Below are positions 18,080 to 27,900 of a stretch of 64,000 nt of DNA, piece after piece (the stretch's first letter is position 1; each line of letters starts with the position of its first letter). The position numbers and the translations under genes were made by a program. This DNA is from Simkaniaceae bacterium. GTDB taxonomy: Bacteria > Chlamydiota > Chlamydiia > Chlamydiales > Simkaniaceae. The DNA is taken from contig CP073763.1 of NCBI GenBank assembly GCA_018399075.1, positions 1,488,001-1,552,000 of the forward strand. The letters are read 5' to 3'. The notes under the pieces are model-generated. The model made no database searches. It was not told the DNA's origin and saw only the letters and a list, made by a program, of their open reading frames with translations.

Positions 18080-19329
18080 AAACTCTCCTTAAAAGTCTTT
18101 TTATTAACAACTGGCCCCGCAAGTGTCTTTCGATTATTTTAGCTATGATCATTTGGTTTGTGGTGAATAAATCACTCACAACAACTAAAACAATTAGCAA
18201 TGTCCCTGTGAAAATTGAAAATATTCCTCCTGGAAAAACTGTAGAGGGAATCCAATCTAACGGCCTCCTAAATAGAAGAGTCAATCTCACTCTTTCAGGG
18301 AACAAAGGGATTCTTGATGACCTTAATGCGAATGATCTCCAAGTTGTTTTTGATGCGAGTGGGCAAGAAGGAGAGTGGATCGCCACAATCATGCGAAAAA
18401 ACCTTCGAGCCGATAGTTCTAATATCAATATATCTCAAGGAATTAGTCGTGTTTCGCAGCAAAACTTTATTATTAAACTCACAAAGCTTGTTTCTGAAAA
18501 GATTCCGATTATCATTACTCCGCCAATTGGTGAGGCTCCTTCAGGATACCAGTTTGTTGATATTTGGCCCTATCAACTCAATATTACTGTAAGTGGCCCA
18601 GAAGATATCGTAAAAAAATTAAAAAACCGTGGACTCAATCTCACTTTTAACCTCAATGATATAACAAGAACAAAACTGGATGAGCTCCGATCAAACTCGA
18701 CAAAAGGGCATTCCGATGTTGTTAGTTACTATGTTCCAAACGCTTGGAAACTAATCTCCATTCCTTCTCTTTCGCCAACCCCTATTGAAATCAATGACCC
18801 TGACGCAAGATTCTTACGTATCGACTTCCTTCGCTACGAAATGTTAAAATTAAGCTCCCCTATTCCCGTTTCTCTTTACTTTCCCCCCAATGCAGTTGGA
18901 ACGATCAGCCCCTCAAAGGTCAATCTTGTTCCAAATAATACTGTAGAAAACCGGAGTGGAATTAAGATGATCACAGAAACCCTCTATGCAAAGGGTGTCA
19001 GCGCTCTCTTTTTAGATGTGGTCAAAGATATGCTTGAAATCGCTGTCATTGTGAACCCCAATGACGACGGAAAACTTGAGTGGAGCACACAGTTTATTAA
19101 TGCCAGAGCTCTCGAAGAGCGGTATCTTCGCTTCATCAAATCAGATGCTACGGATGATGAGTTCCGCGATCTTCAGCCTCACCTTCGCGACAATTATTTA
19201 AGAAATCGATTCCGTAATTATATGAATAGATTCCAACTCTATAAGTCTGAAAATGAAGTTTTTGAGCTTGATCCCAAGCTCCAGGGAAGCTCCATTACAG
19301 TGACTGAAAAAAAACAAGATGAATCGTAA
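18076..19329 (+). CDS. cdaR: YbbR-domain protein CdaR, partner of the diadenylate cyclase
   Basis: Membrane-anchored YbbR-repeat protein that in Firmicutes binds and controls CdaA. One N-terminal membrane helix (about residues 14-32, KCLSIILAMIIWFVVNK) is followed by YbbR-type beta repeats (VPVKIENIPPGKTV; then IPIIITPPIGEAPSGYQF). The 417-residue form starts at ATG 18076, overlapping the cdaA stop, with AAGGAG 10 bases upstream. Its end overlaps the next gene by 11 bases. The C-terminal 100 residues lack obvious YbbR repeats and end in a charged tail. Confidence 0.85.
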   Translation: MKTLLKSLFINNWPRKCLSIILAMIIWFVVNKSLTTTKTISNVPVKIENIPPGKTVEGIQSNGLLNRRVNLTLSGNKGILDDLNANDLQVVFDASGQEGEWIATIMRKNLRADSSNINISQGISRVSQQNFIIKLTKLVSEKIPIIITPPIGEAPSGYQFVDIWPYQLNITVSGPEDIVKKLKNRGLNLTFNLNDITRTKLDELRSNSTKGHSDVVSYYVPNAWKLISIPSLSPTPIEINDPDARFLRIDFLRYEMLKLSSPIPVSLYFPPNAVGTISPSKVNLVPNNTVENRSGIKMITETLYAKGVSALFLDVVKDMLEIAVIVNPNDDGKLEWSTQFINARALEERYLRFIKSDATDDEFRDLQPHLRDNYLRNRFRNYMNRFQLYKSENEVFELDPKLQGSSITVTEKKQDES

Positions 19330-20485
19330 CGCTTGCCCCACCCCATCTCTTAAGGTTAACATTCTCTCCCGTCATTTTTTGGCGCGCGGTGGACTGGAGA
19401 AATGGGCCTACCGCATCGCAGAAGGATTTACCCGAAAAGGAGTCTACGTCAATATTCTTACTGCGGATACAATGAAGAACCCCCCTTTCCATCCTTTGAT
19501 TCACTACCACACACTACCTCTTACAAAGTGGCTAAATTTCCAAAAAATGAACCAATTTGATCGTCTAGCGCAAAAGTGGAATAAAACCCACGAGGCAGAC
19601 ATCATATTTGGAATGGATCGAACACGTCGCCAAACCCATATTAGAACTGGGAATGGAGTGCATGCCGCCTATATGGAGCAACGGGAAACCTTTGAAAACT
19701 ATCCTCGTTATAAGAGCTTAATTAATCCTCTCAATCAAACGATTTTGAAAATTGAAAAAGAGGCTTTTGAAAATCCTGAGTTAAAAGTCCTTTTTACAAA
19801 CTCCTACATGGTAAAAAATGAGATTCTTGAGCACTACAAAGTCTCTCCTGATAAGATCGAAGTCATCCACAATGGGGCCCCTTGGAAAGAAATGGATAAG
19901 GACTTTAATGCTTGGGTTGAAAAAAAACAAAAGGGATGCTCCGATTACAATCTTGATCCCTCCCTCCATCATTTCCTTTTTATCGGCAATGGTTATCAGA
20001 GAAAAGGGCTATCTTCTCTCTTGTATGCTCTTTCCTCCCTACCGAATAGAGATTTCCACCTATCCGTTATAGGAAAAGATCGAAATATACAATCCTTTAT
20101 AAAACTCGCTCAAACCCTTGGACTCGAAAGTCATGTAAGCTTCTTTGGCCCTCTATCTGATATTCTTCCCTTCTTTCAAATTGCAGATACCCTTGTTATC
20201 CCCTCACATTATGATCCGTTTGCAAATGTTACAGTCGAAGCCCTAGCGATGGGGCTTTTTGTTGTTTCCTCAAAAACAAATGGGGGACATGAAATCCTAA
20301 AAGAGGGAACAGGAACGATCATTGAAGATCTCTCAAGTATTGATTCCCTTAGAGCCTCACTTGAATTCGCAATGGCCCACCCCAAAACTTGGATACGCTC
20401 ACAAACCATCCGAGATAGCGTGAAACATCTCGACTTCTCGAGTCAGATTTCCTCCTATATCGACATATCCCTTGAAAGACGATGA
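19319..20485 (+). CDS. GT4-family glycosyltransferase, WaaG-like
   Basis: Retaining glycosyltransferase with a GT-B fold. N-terminal LARGGLEKWAYRIAEGF is the acceptor-side Gly-rich loop. The C-terminal half has the GT4 donor-site features: FIGNGYQRKGL near residue 220, then DTLVIPSHYDPFANVTVEALAMG (about residues 285-307) with the E-x7-E-like pattern. It resembles LPS core glucosyltransferase I (WaaG), and the position directly before lpxL supports an LPS role. The ATG overlaps the cdaR end and its stop overlaps lpxL. Sugar and acceptor cannot be told from sequence. Confidence 0.82.
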   Translation: MNRNACPTPSLKVNILSRHFLARGGLEKWAYRIAEGFTRKGVYVNILTADTMKNPPFHPLIHYHTLPLTKWLNFQKMNQFDRLAQKWNKTHEADIIFGMDRTRRQTHIRTGNGVHAAYMEQRETFENYPRYKSLINPLNQTILKIEKEAFENPELKVLFTNSYMVKNEILEHYKVSPDKIEVIHNGAPWKEMDKDFNAWVEKKQKGCSDYNLDPSLHHFLFIGNGYQRKGLSSLLYALSSLPNRDFHLSVIGKDRNIQSFIKLAQTLGLESHVSFFGPLSDILPFFQIADTLVIPSHYDPFANVTVEALAMGLFVVSSKTNGGHEILKEGTGTIIEDLSSIDSLRASLEFAMAHPKTWIRSQTIRDSVKHLDFSSQISSYIDISLERR

Positions 20486-21741
20486 ATATTCCATATTTTG
20501 CCATTCGAACCCTCACCTTCCCACTAAGTTTTCTTCCTTTTAGAGTGATTCAACTCATCGGAAAAGGGATAGGAACCCTTGCCTATTATAAAATGACAAA
20601 GTACCGAAAACGGACTCTTTCCAATCTTTCACTTGCTGAAAATCTTGAACTAAAAGATCTCAAAAAAACCGCTAAAGCCTCATTCCAAAATCTTGCCATA
20701 ACCACCCTTGAGTACTCCAAATTTGCTCGGATCAAAAACACAAAAAATATCATCACTTGTGAAAATCCAGGTCCTGCAAAAAAGCTCATCGATAAAGGAA
20801 CAGGAGTGATCTTCTTTTGCGGGCATCAAGCTAATTGGGAACTCCTTTTTCTAGAAGGAACGCAGAGAATGCCTGGGGTTGCAATTGGAAGGCCCATTAA
20901 AAATGCCGCTCTCTATCACTGGATTATCTCTATTAGAGAAAAGTTTGGGGGAACCATCATCACTCCAAAAGAAACCATCAAAGAAGGTCTTCGAGCTCTT
21001 AAGCAAGGAAAGTTCTTAGGGATTGTTGGGGATCAAGCACTCCCTGAGAGTCCCTATGCTTTTGATTTTTTTGGAAGAAGAGCGTGGACAACACCTGCCC
21101 CTGCCATTCTTTCCTATCGAACAGGATGCCCAATAATGGTTGCAACCATTAAGAGAGAAAGAGGCAAGTACTTTATCCACTATTCTGATCCTATTTGGCC
21201 CAACCCTGACGCCCCCATGGAAGAAGAAATTCATCGGATGATGAAGGAGTCTCTTCTAATCTTAGAAGATGACATTCGAAAAAATCCTGGGCAATGGCTA
21301 TGGCAACACAATCGTTGGAAACAAGAAACCCCCGATAATGTCTACTACCGTTATCGTTGGGACACAATTTTGATCATTCTTCCAAAGGATTTTGATCTTA
21401 AAGCACTTCATACCTTTAGAGAGATCTATCCAAAAGCCTTTATGACCATCCTGGCTCCGCTTGGAACTCCTATCCCTCTCACCGACGTTGAAACCCTCTA
21501 CTATGAAAAAGAAGAAGAACTCTTCATCACCGACTACCGCTTCAAACTCGTTTTTAACTTCTCAGGAAATAAGAAACTCCGCCGCCATTTCCTGAAACAA
21601 AGTGCCTTTCAAGTTCTCGATCTAGATGCCTTAAAAACCGGTGTAGCAAAAGAGCATCTCCTCCCTGGAGACGACTTTTCCATGCTCCTTAAAAAAGCAC
21701 TCACCCGCCCTAATACAATCTGGAGTAAAGATGCCTCATGA
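20482..21741 (+). CDS. lpxL: Lipid A acyltransferase (LpxL/HtrB-like) with C-terminal extension
   Basis: Adds a secondary acyl chain to lipid A at the inner membrane. The catalytic H-x4-E motif is in FFCGHQANWELLF (about residue 115), followed by a conserved GDQALPESPYAFDFFGR segment. The core ends near residue 290 (PGQWLWQHNRWK), as in E. coli LpxL. A further 125 residues follow (ILPKDFDLKALHTF to the end) that E. coli lacks and that look alpha/beta, somewhat like a glycosyltransferase fold. Chlamydial HtrB is also long. Overlaps its neighbours on both sides. Confidence 0.87.
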   Translation: MNIPYFAIRTLTFPLSFLPFRVIQLIGKGIGTLAYYKMTKYRKRTLSNLSLAENLELKDLKKTAKASFQNLAITTLEYSKFARIKNTKNIITCENPGPAKKLIDKGTGVIFFCGHQANWELLFLEGTQRMPGVAIGRPIKNAALYHWIISIREKFGGTIITPKETIKEGLRALKQGKFLGIVGDQALPESPYAFDFFGRRAWTTPAPAILSYRTGCPIMVATIKRERGKYFIHYSDPIWPNPDAPMEEEIHRMMKESLLILEDDIRKNPGQWLWQHNRWKQETPDNVYYRYRWDTILIILPKDFDLKALHTFREIYPKAFMTILAPLGTPIPLTDVETLYYEKEEELFITDYRFKLVFNFSGNKKLRRHFLKQSAFQVLDLDALKTGVAKEHLLPGDDFSMLLKKALTRPNTIWSKDAS

Positions 21742-22411
21742 CCGCTTCTATATTGATGCTCCCTTAGTGGATACTCTTTCTCTTGAGGGAGAGGAATTTT
21801 ATCACCTTTCACGCGTAATGCGTAAACGAGAAGGCGTAGAAATTGAACTTGTGAATGGACGAAATGTCCTTGCCTTAGCGCGCATTGAATCCCTTCAAAA
21901 AAACCATGCCGAACTATCCGTTCTTAGCGTTGAAGAAAAAGAGCCCCACCTTCCCCCCTTAACTCTTGTTCAAGCCCTTCCTAAGTTACCAAACCTTGAG
22001 CTGATCATCCAAAAAGGGACCGAGCTTGGTGTTTCCACCTTTTACCTCTACCACTCGGCTCTCAGTGAAAAAAAAGAGCTTACAGAGAATCAAAAAAGGC
22101 GCCTCCGCCTTATCCTGATCGGCGCAATGAAACAATGTGGCCGCCTCGATCTTCCAGAGATCAAATGGGAGTTTCCAAAGTTAAAGGGAAATGTCTATTT
22201 TGGAGATCTAAGTGAAAAGGCTCTTCCCCTTTCCACTGTGGGAAAACTTCCTGCAACACTGATTATTGGCCCTGAAAAAGGGTTGACTCAAGAAGAGATC
22301 AATGATTTAGCAAAGATAGGAGAAGGGGTCTCCATTGGACCCTATATCCTCCGCGCTGAGACAGCAGCCCTTGCAGGCCTTTCTATCCTTGCAAGCAAGA
22401 AGGCCTTTTAA
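21731..22411 (+). CDS. rsmE: 16S rRNA (uracil1498-N3)-methyltransferase
   Basis: SPOUT-fold methyltransferase acting on 16S rRNA in the small subunit. Seen: an N-terminal PUA-like region (FYHLSRVMRKREG), IIQKGTELGVSTFYLY near residue 95, and the C-terminal SAM-binding knot with LIIGPEKGLTQEEI and GPYILRAETAALAGLSIL. Length 226 aa is normal. It overlaps lpxL by 11 bases and the convergent unknown gene by 29 bases. Last gene of the cdaA-cdaR-GT-lpxL-rsmE run. Confidence 0.93.
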   Translation: MPHDRFYIDAPLVDTLSLEGEEFYHLSRVMRKREGVEIELVNGRNVLALARIESLQKNHAELSVLSVEEKEPHLPPLTLVQALPKLPNLELIIQKGTELGVSTFYLYHSALSEKKELTENQKRRLRLILIGAMKQCGRLDLPEIKWEFPKLKGNVYFGDLSEKALPLSTVGKLPATLIIGPEKGLTQEEINDLAKIGEGVSIGPYILRAETAALAGLSILASKKAF

Positions 22412-23060
22412 AAAGTATAAAAAAGAGCGCTGCAACCCCACTACAAATATAATAAAGAGAAGAACTTTCTTTCTGAGCCTTTAGCTCTCTTGCATAAGAC
22501 CAAATCGGAGCAAACTTTAATGTGAATAACTCGCTATATTCTTTGAGTTCCATGCGAGAATCAACAGTTTGCTGAAGAACTTTTCCATATGTGTGCCGTC
22601 TCACATCAAAACTCCTTCCTTCAATCAAACGATAAGCTAAAGCAGCACAAGTCGTCACATAACGCATCGGATGAGTGCTACTCATACATCCCTTTCCAGG
22701 AAGGACACAATAATTTGGCTTTCGACTAGCCCTTTGGTTTGCCGACTGCTCAAGAAGAGTATCAACAGAATAAATGTGGATTCGATCGAGATTGATATAT
22801 CCTTTGTCATCAAAGTCCTCTCTTACAAATTGAACTTTTATCTCCCATGGAAGCTTTTCGAAGTCAATGGAGCCATCTCGATTTTGCCATGAGGGATGAC
22901 TCTTAGAAGAAGCAATCACAGATGCAAGATTATCAATCGCCTTAACTAGTCTTATTCCACACTGAGGAATCAAATGAAACTCGACACTCGCTTCATTATA
23001 ATCTCTATATTCTGATGCTTTAGGTCCGAAAAAATCTGTTGATGGTTTCAAAAAGTTCAT
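22383..23060 (-). CDS. Unknown protein with a C-terminal membrane anchor, 225 aa
   Basis: Family not recognised. The first 195 residues are hydrophilic. The end (SLYYICSGVAALFFILFKRPSCLQG) is a single membrane helix at about residues 200-216 followed by a short basic tail, the layout of a tail-anchored protein. There is no N-terminal signal peptide. The middle carries a CVLPGKGCMSSTHPMRYVTTCAALAY block with several Cys and His. Stand-alone gene between rsmE and pyk. Such a layout would suit a secreted protein placed in a host membrane, but that is only a suggestion. Confidence 0.6.
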   Translation of the reverse strand: MNFLKPSTDFFGPKASEYRDYNEASVEFHLIPQCGIRLVKAIDNLASVIASSKSHPSWQNRDGSIDFEKLPWEIKVQFVREDFDDKGYINLDRIHIYSVDTLLEQSANQRASRKPNYCVLPGKGCMSSTHPMRYVTTCAALAYRLIEGRSFDVRRHTYGKVLQQTVDSRMELKEYSELFTLKFAPIWSYARELKAQKESSSLYYICSGVAALFFILFKRPSCLQG

Positions 23061-23135
23061 ATAATGCCCCGTTTTATTTGAGCGTAATTATAATAAACTC
23101 ATAATTAAATTAAATAATAAAAATAATTTTATTTA

Positions 23136-24923
23136 TTAAATATGACAAACTTGATTTATCATTTCTTGTTCTGATTCGATTACCCCTTCGAAAATAAGCC
23201 CCTTTGCGGGGTCCAGGGTAACGAGCTGGTCCTTTTTGAGGATACTGCAAGCTGCATCAGCTCTCACTAGGAATGGGATTTTGAGATTATGAGCGAATTC
23301 TTTCACAAGTTCCTCAGAACGAGTGTCATCAGGGTGGTTTTGCAAGACGAGCGCCAAGGCCCCATTAAGGTGTGGTTCATAATCCTCAGCACAATGGGAC
23401 ATAACGACAATTTTTTCTTTGAAATTGTAGGAGGCTTCAGGATCAAAACTCAGGAGAAATTCCACTTTTCCAGAGGTCCGTTTTCCTTTTCCTGGACACC
23501 CCCTGACAAGGACGTCTCCAATATTATCGACAACCATCATATTCGTTGTTCCTGAAACTCCAAAGGGGGTTCCTGAAGTGATTACAATAAGATCTCCATA
23601 ACGGACAAGCTGATGGGTCAGAATATAACAACTCGCTTTCTGCACTCCCTCTTTGACATTCTTGACTTTCTCATGAACGGGAACAGTTCCCCAAATAAAG
23701 GCAAGCTGATGGTAGGTTTTTTCATCAGGTGTGACTGCGATAATTGGCATTTCTGGACGAAACCGCCCCATCAGTTTTGCAGTAAATCCACTTGTCGTCA
23801 GAGCAATCAGCGCTTTTCCATGAGCACTATAAGCGGTCTTAACCGCGGCTAAGGCAACAGAGGATGAAATATCATGAAAGACATGATCAGAGGCATCTTT
23901 ATAAAAGAACTCCTCATAATTAAAGTCCTTCTCAGCTTCTATGATGGTACTTCTCATAAGCTTGACCGTTTCAATGGGATATTTCCCTACAGCTGTTTCT
24001 CCAGAAAGCATCACAGCAGAGGTACTATCATAAATAGCATTGGCAACATCAGAAACTTCGGCTCGCGTTGGTCTAGGATTTGAAATCATCGATTCTAACA
24101 TCTGTGTTGCTGTCACAACAGGCTTAAAGGACTGATAACATTTTCGAATCATCACCTTTTGCAATTTAGGAACCTGAGTCACAGGAAGCTCAACCCCTAA
24201 ATCCCCTCTTGCAACCATAATCCCATCCGATGCTTGCAAGATGCTATCGAAATTTTTCACACCCAGGGCACTTTCAATTTTGGCAATGACAAGGACATGC
24301 TTAGCACGATTCTTTTTCAAGATTTCTTTGATCGTATAGATATGCTCAGCACTTCGAATAAAAGAGGCTGCTAAGAGATCAATATTATTTTTGCAACCAA
24401 ACTCGATATCTGCAATATCCCTTTCGGTCACCGCAGGAAGATCAAGTTCTGCATTAGGAAGATTAACCCCTTTTTGTGATTTGAGAACTCCTGAGTTTTG
24501 AACTTCAACAACCAAATGATCTTTTTTCTTTTGGATCACTTTAGTGGTAATATAACCATCATCAAAGAGGACCTGTCCTCCTTCTTTCACATCATGAATG
24601 ACCTCAAAAGGCTCAATTGTAATCTCTCCGTCTTTAGGAAATTTTGTGATCGTGAGTTTTGCCCCTTTCTCTAAAACAATGGCAGACTCGAGGGTTCCTA
24701 CTCGAACTTCGGGCCCTTTTGTATCAAGCATGATCGCAAGAGCAATCCCCTTTTCCTTCCGCGCTTTTTTCAAAAAATCGATCGTCTGTTTATGCTTATC
24801 ATAGGAGCCATGGCTCATATTGATCCGCGCCACACTCATTCCAGCATCAATGAGCTGCACGATTTTTTCATAGCTATTCGTGGCAGGCCCCAGGGTACAA
24901 ATAATTTTTGTCCGCGTTCTCAT
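23136..24923 (-). CDS. pyk: Pyruvate kinase with extra C-terminal domain
   Basis: Final glycolytic enzyme: phosphoenolpyruvate plus ADP gives pyruvate plus ATP. Barrel and active-site motifs are intact (RINMSHGS near residue 34, VIAKIES near 215, MVARGDLGVELP near 240, TATQMLESM near 272). The protein is 595 residues, about 110 longer than Chlamydia or E. coli enzymes. The extra part (from about 480, VEFLLSF to VTLDPAKGLIFEG) resembles the C-terminal PEP-utiliser-like domain of Bacillus pyruvate kinases but has no Thr-Ser-His phosphohistidine motif. Divergent from uvrA across 45 bases, as neighbours in Chlamydia. Confidence 0.95.
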   Translation of the reverse strand: MRTRTKIICTLGPATNSYEKIVQLIDAGMSVARINMSHGSYDKHKQTIDFLKKARKEKGIALAIMLDTKGPEVRVGTLESAIVLEKGAKLTITKFPKDGEITIEPFEVIHDVKEGGQVLFDDGYITTKVIQKKKDHLVVEVQNSGVLKSQKGVNLPNAELDLPAVTERDIADIEFGCKNNIDLLAASFIRSAEHIYTIKEILKKNRAKHVLVIAKIESALGVKNFDSILQASDGIMVARGDLGVELPVTQVPKLQKVMIRKCYQSFKPVVTATQMLESMISNPRPTRAEVSDVANAIYDSTSAVMLSGETAVGKYPIETVKLMRSTIIEAEKDFNYEEFFYKDASDHVFHDISSSVALAAVKTAYSAHGKALIALTTSGFTAKLMGRFRPEMPIIAVTPDEKTYHQLAFIWGTVPVHEKVKNVKEGVQKASCYILTHQLVRYGDLIVITSGTPFGVSGTTNMMVVDNIGDVLVRGCPGKGKRTSGKVEFLLSFDPEASYNFKEKIVVMSHCAEDYEPHLNGALALVLQNHPDDTRSEELVKEFAHNLKIPFLVRADAACSILKKDQLVTLDPAKGLIFEGVIESEQEMINQVCHI

Positions 24924-24968
24924 ACTTTCCTCTTATACAGAAACTCTTTTTATAATATACTCTTTCCT

Positions 24969-27900
24969 ATGGAAAAACAATCCATCAATCTTAAAAATGT
25001 TCGTGTTCACAATTTAAAAGGGGTCAATCTCAAGCTTGATCCCGGGACTTTTATTGTCTTCACTGGAGTCTCAGGTTCTGGGAAATCTTCCTTGGCTTTT
25101 GATACGATTTATGTAGAAGGTCAGCGACGCTATATCGAATCGTTATCGAATTATGCACGCCGTTATATGGGAAATCTCACGAAGCCTGATGCTGATTTAA
25201 TTGAGGGAATCTCTCCAACCATTGCAATTGAACAGAAAACGGCAGGGAGGAATCCCCGCTCAACAGTGGGAACAATTACTGGGATTTATGATTATCTAAG
25301 AGTCCTTTTTGCCAGGGTGGGAACACCTCACTGTCCGGTTAGTGGTGAGAAAGTAGAACCGCAAAGTACTGAGCGCATCCTTTCAACCATCCAAAATTTT
25401 CAGGAAAATTCCCAGCTCATTTTTTTAGCCCCCCATACGCAGGGAAAAAAAGGAGAGTTTAAAGAGCTTTTCGAAGACCTTGTCCGGAAAGGTTTTATGC
25501 GGATCCGTCTTGATGGAGAGATTGTCGATCTTGAAGATGAGATCGAAGTGGATAAATCAACCGCCCATGATATCGACTTAGTCATTGATCGGATTGTCTT
25601 AAAAAATGAGGAAAAAACGCGCATCACTGAAGCAGTCACCCAAGCTTTAGAGCTCGGTGAAGGGTTAATGACTGTCCTCAATAAAACAACAAAAGAAGAG
25701 ATTCTTTTTTCGCAACATGCTTATGCCAAAAAATCGAAACTCTCCTATAACCCCCTTGAACCTCACGACTTTTCATTTAACCACCCTAAAGGGATGTGTC
25801 CGACTTGTGAGGGGCTTGGAATCACCCAAGATTATGATCTCGATAAAATTATTGATCCTGAGAAAAGCATTAGTGAGGATTGCTGCTTAGTTGCTAGCTC
25901 CTACAGCACAGTCAAGTGGGGAAATGTCTACAACAACGTTGCTGATCTTTATGGTTTTGATGTCGACACTCCATGGAAAGACCTTTCAGAGAGTGCCAAG
26001 AAGCAGTTTCTTTATGGAAACAAAAAGAAATGGACAAAGATGGCCTTTGTCCACCCTCATAAAAAAGGGGGTTGGGTCGAGTATATCAAATGGCGAGGAG
26101 TCCTCTCGGAAGCAAAGAAGCGCTATAACGAGGCAAAGAGTGATGTCTACCGGACAAAAATGGAAAAGCTCATGCACGAAACGGTCTGCCCCGAATGCCA
26201 TGGCTCCCGCATTAAACCTTATCCTTCTGCTACTAAAATTGGGAATAAAACGATTCATCAAGTCACCTTGATGACCATTGAGGAACTCCAAGATTTTTTC
26301 CAAAAGTTGAAACTCTCCCCCTTTGAAGAAATGATTGGTCATGACCTTATCTTAGAGATTAAAGCCCGCCTCGAGTTTCTTCTCAATGTCGGCCTTTATT
26401 ACCTCACTATCGACAGAACAGCCCCCACCCTTTCTGGAGGAGAAGCGCAACGGGTACGCCTTGCCTCCCAAATCGGGTGCGGCCTTGTGGGAACGACCTA
26501 TATTTTAGATGAACCATCGATTGGTCTCCATCCACGCGATAATACAAAGCTGATTACCACATTAGAACATCTTCGCGACCGCGGCAATACAATCATCGTT
26601 GTTGAACATGATGAAGAGACAATGGAAGCCGCAGACTATATTGTTGATATCGGCCCTGAGGCAGGATCACGTGGTGGTGAGGTGGTTGCTGCGGGAACCA
26701 TCGAAGACTTAGAAAAAGCCCCTCGCTCAATTACGGGAGCTTACCTTAGTGGAAAAGAGAAAATCCCCATTCCTAAAAAACCACGAAAAAAAAGTGATAA
26801 ACTCTTAACCATTCAAGGAGCTCAGCATCATAATCTAAAGAAGGTAACGGTTGACATCCCCCTCGGCCTTTTTGTTGCAGTGACTGGTGTCTCAGGCTCT
26901 GGAAAGTCTTCTCTGATTACCGATATTCTCTACCCTGCTCTTGCAAATAACCTCCACCGCGCCGAACACCGCGTTGGAAAACACAAAGCCATTATGGGGA
27001 TTGAGCATCTTGATAAGGTCATTGCAATTGACCAAACCCCTATCGGAAGAACGCCCCGTTCAAACCCGAGCACTTATATTAAGGTCTTTGATGATATCCG
27101 CGATCTCTTTACAAAACTCCCCGAAAGTCAAGCCGCCGGATTTAAGCCAGGCCGCTTCAGTTTTAATGTGAAGGAAGGATCATGCACTGAATGTGGCGGC
27201 ATGGGGCAAATCCGCCTTGATATGGATTTTATGGATGATGTCTGGACTACTTGCTCTCTTTGCGATGGAAAACGGTTTGATCCAAAAACTCTTTCGATTA
27301 CCTATAAGGGGAAAAATATCCATGATGTTCTTGAGATGACCGTTGAAAAAGCGCTCGAGTTTTTCGAAGCAATTCCTCAAATTCATCACAAACTCTCCCT
27401 TCTAAAACAGGTGGGGATGGATTATATTACCCTCGGACAATCTTCAACAACATTATCCGGTGGAGAAGCCCAACGGATCAAACTGGCGAGGGAAATCATC
27501 CGCCCCGCGACTGGAAAAACGCTCTATATCCTTGATGAGCCAACAACAGGTCTTCATTTCCACGATATCCGGAAACTGATCGGTATCCTTCAACATCTCG
27601 TCGATGCGGGAAATACCGTTCTTGTCATTGAGCACAATATAGATTTGATTAAAACAACCGATTGGATCATTGACCTTGGCCCTGAAGGTGGAAAGGGGGG
27701 AGGTCAAATTCTAGGAGCCGGCACTCCAAAGCAAATGGAGAAAAAAGAGACTCCGACAGGACTTGCTCTTCGCCCCCGTAATAAGCCCAAAAGCCGCCCT
27801 CATGCCCCTGCTAAAAAACCTCTCACCACGATTCATGCCAAAGGATGCTCCCAAAATAACTTAAAAGGTATTGATCTCGAGATTCCCCGCGGGAAAATCT

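Noticed and set aside
24928..24956. uvrA promoter with TATAAT at 24951
   Set aside because: The -10 would leave almost no leader before the ATG and the -35 position reads TCCTCT, so the match is not convincing.
24792..24968. N-terminal extension of uvrA by 59 residues
   Set aside because: It overlaps the start of pyk on the opposite strand, and UvrA proteins begin at the MEKQSINLKNV segment encoded from 24969.
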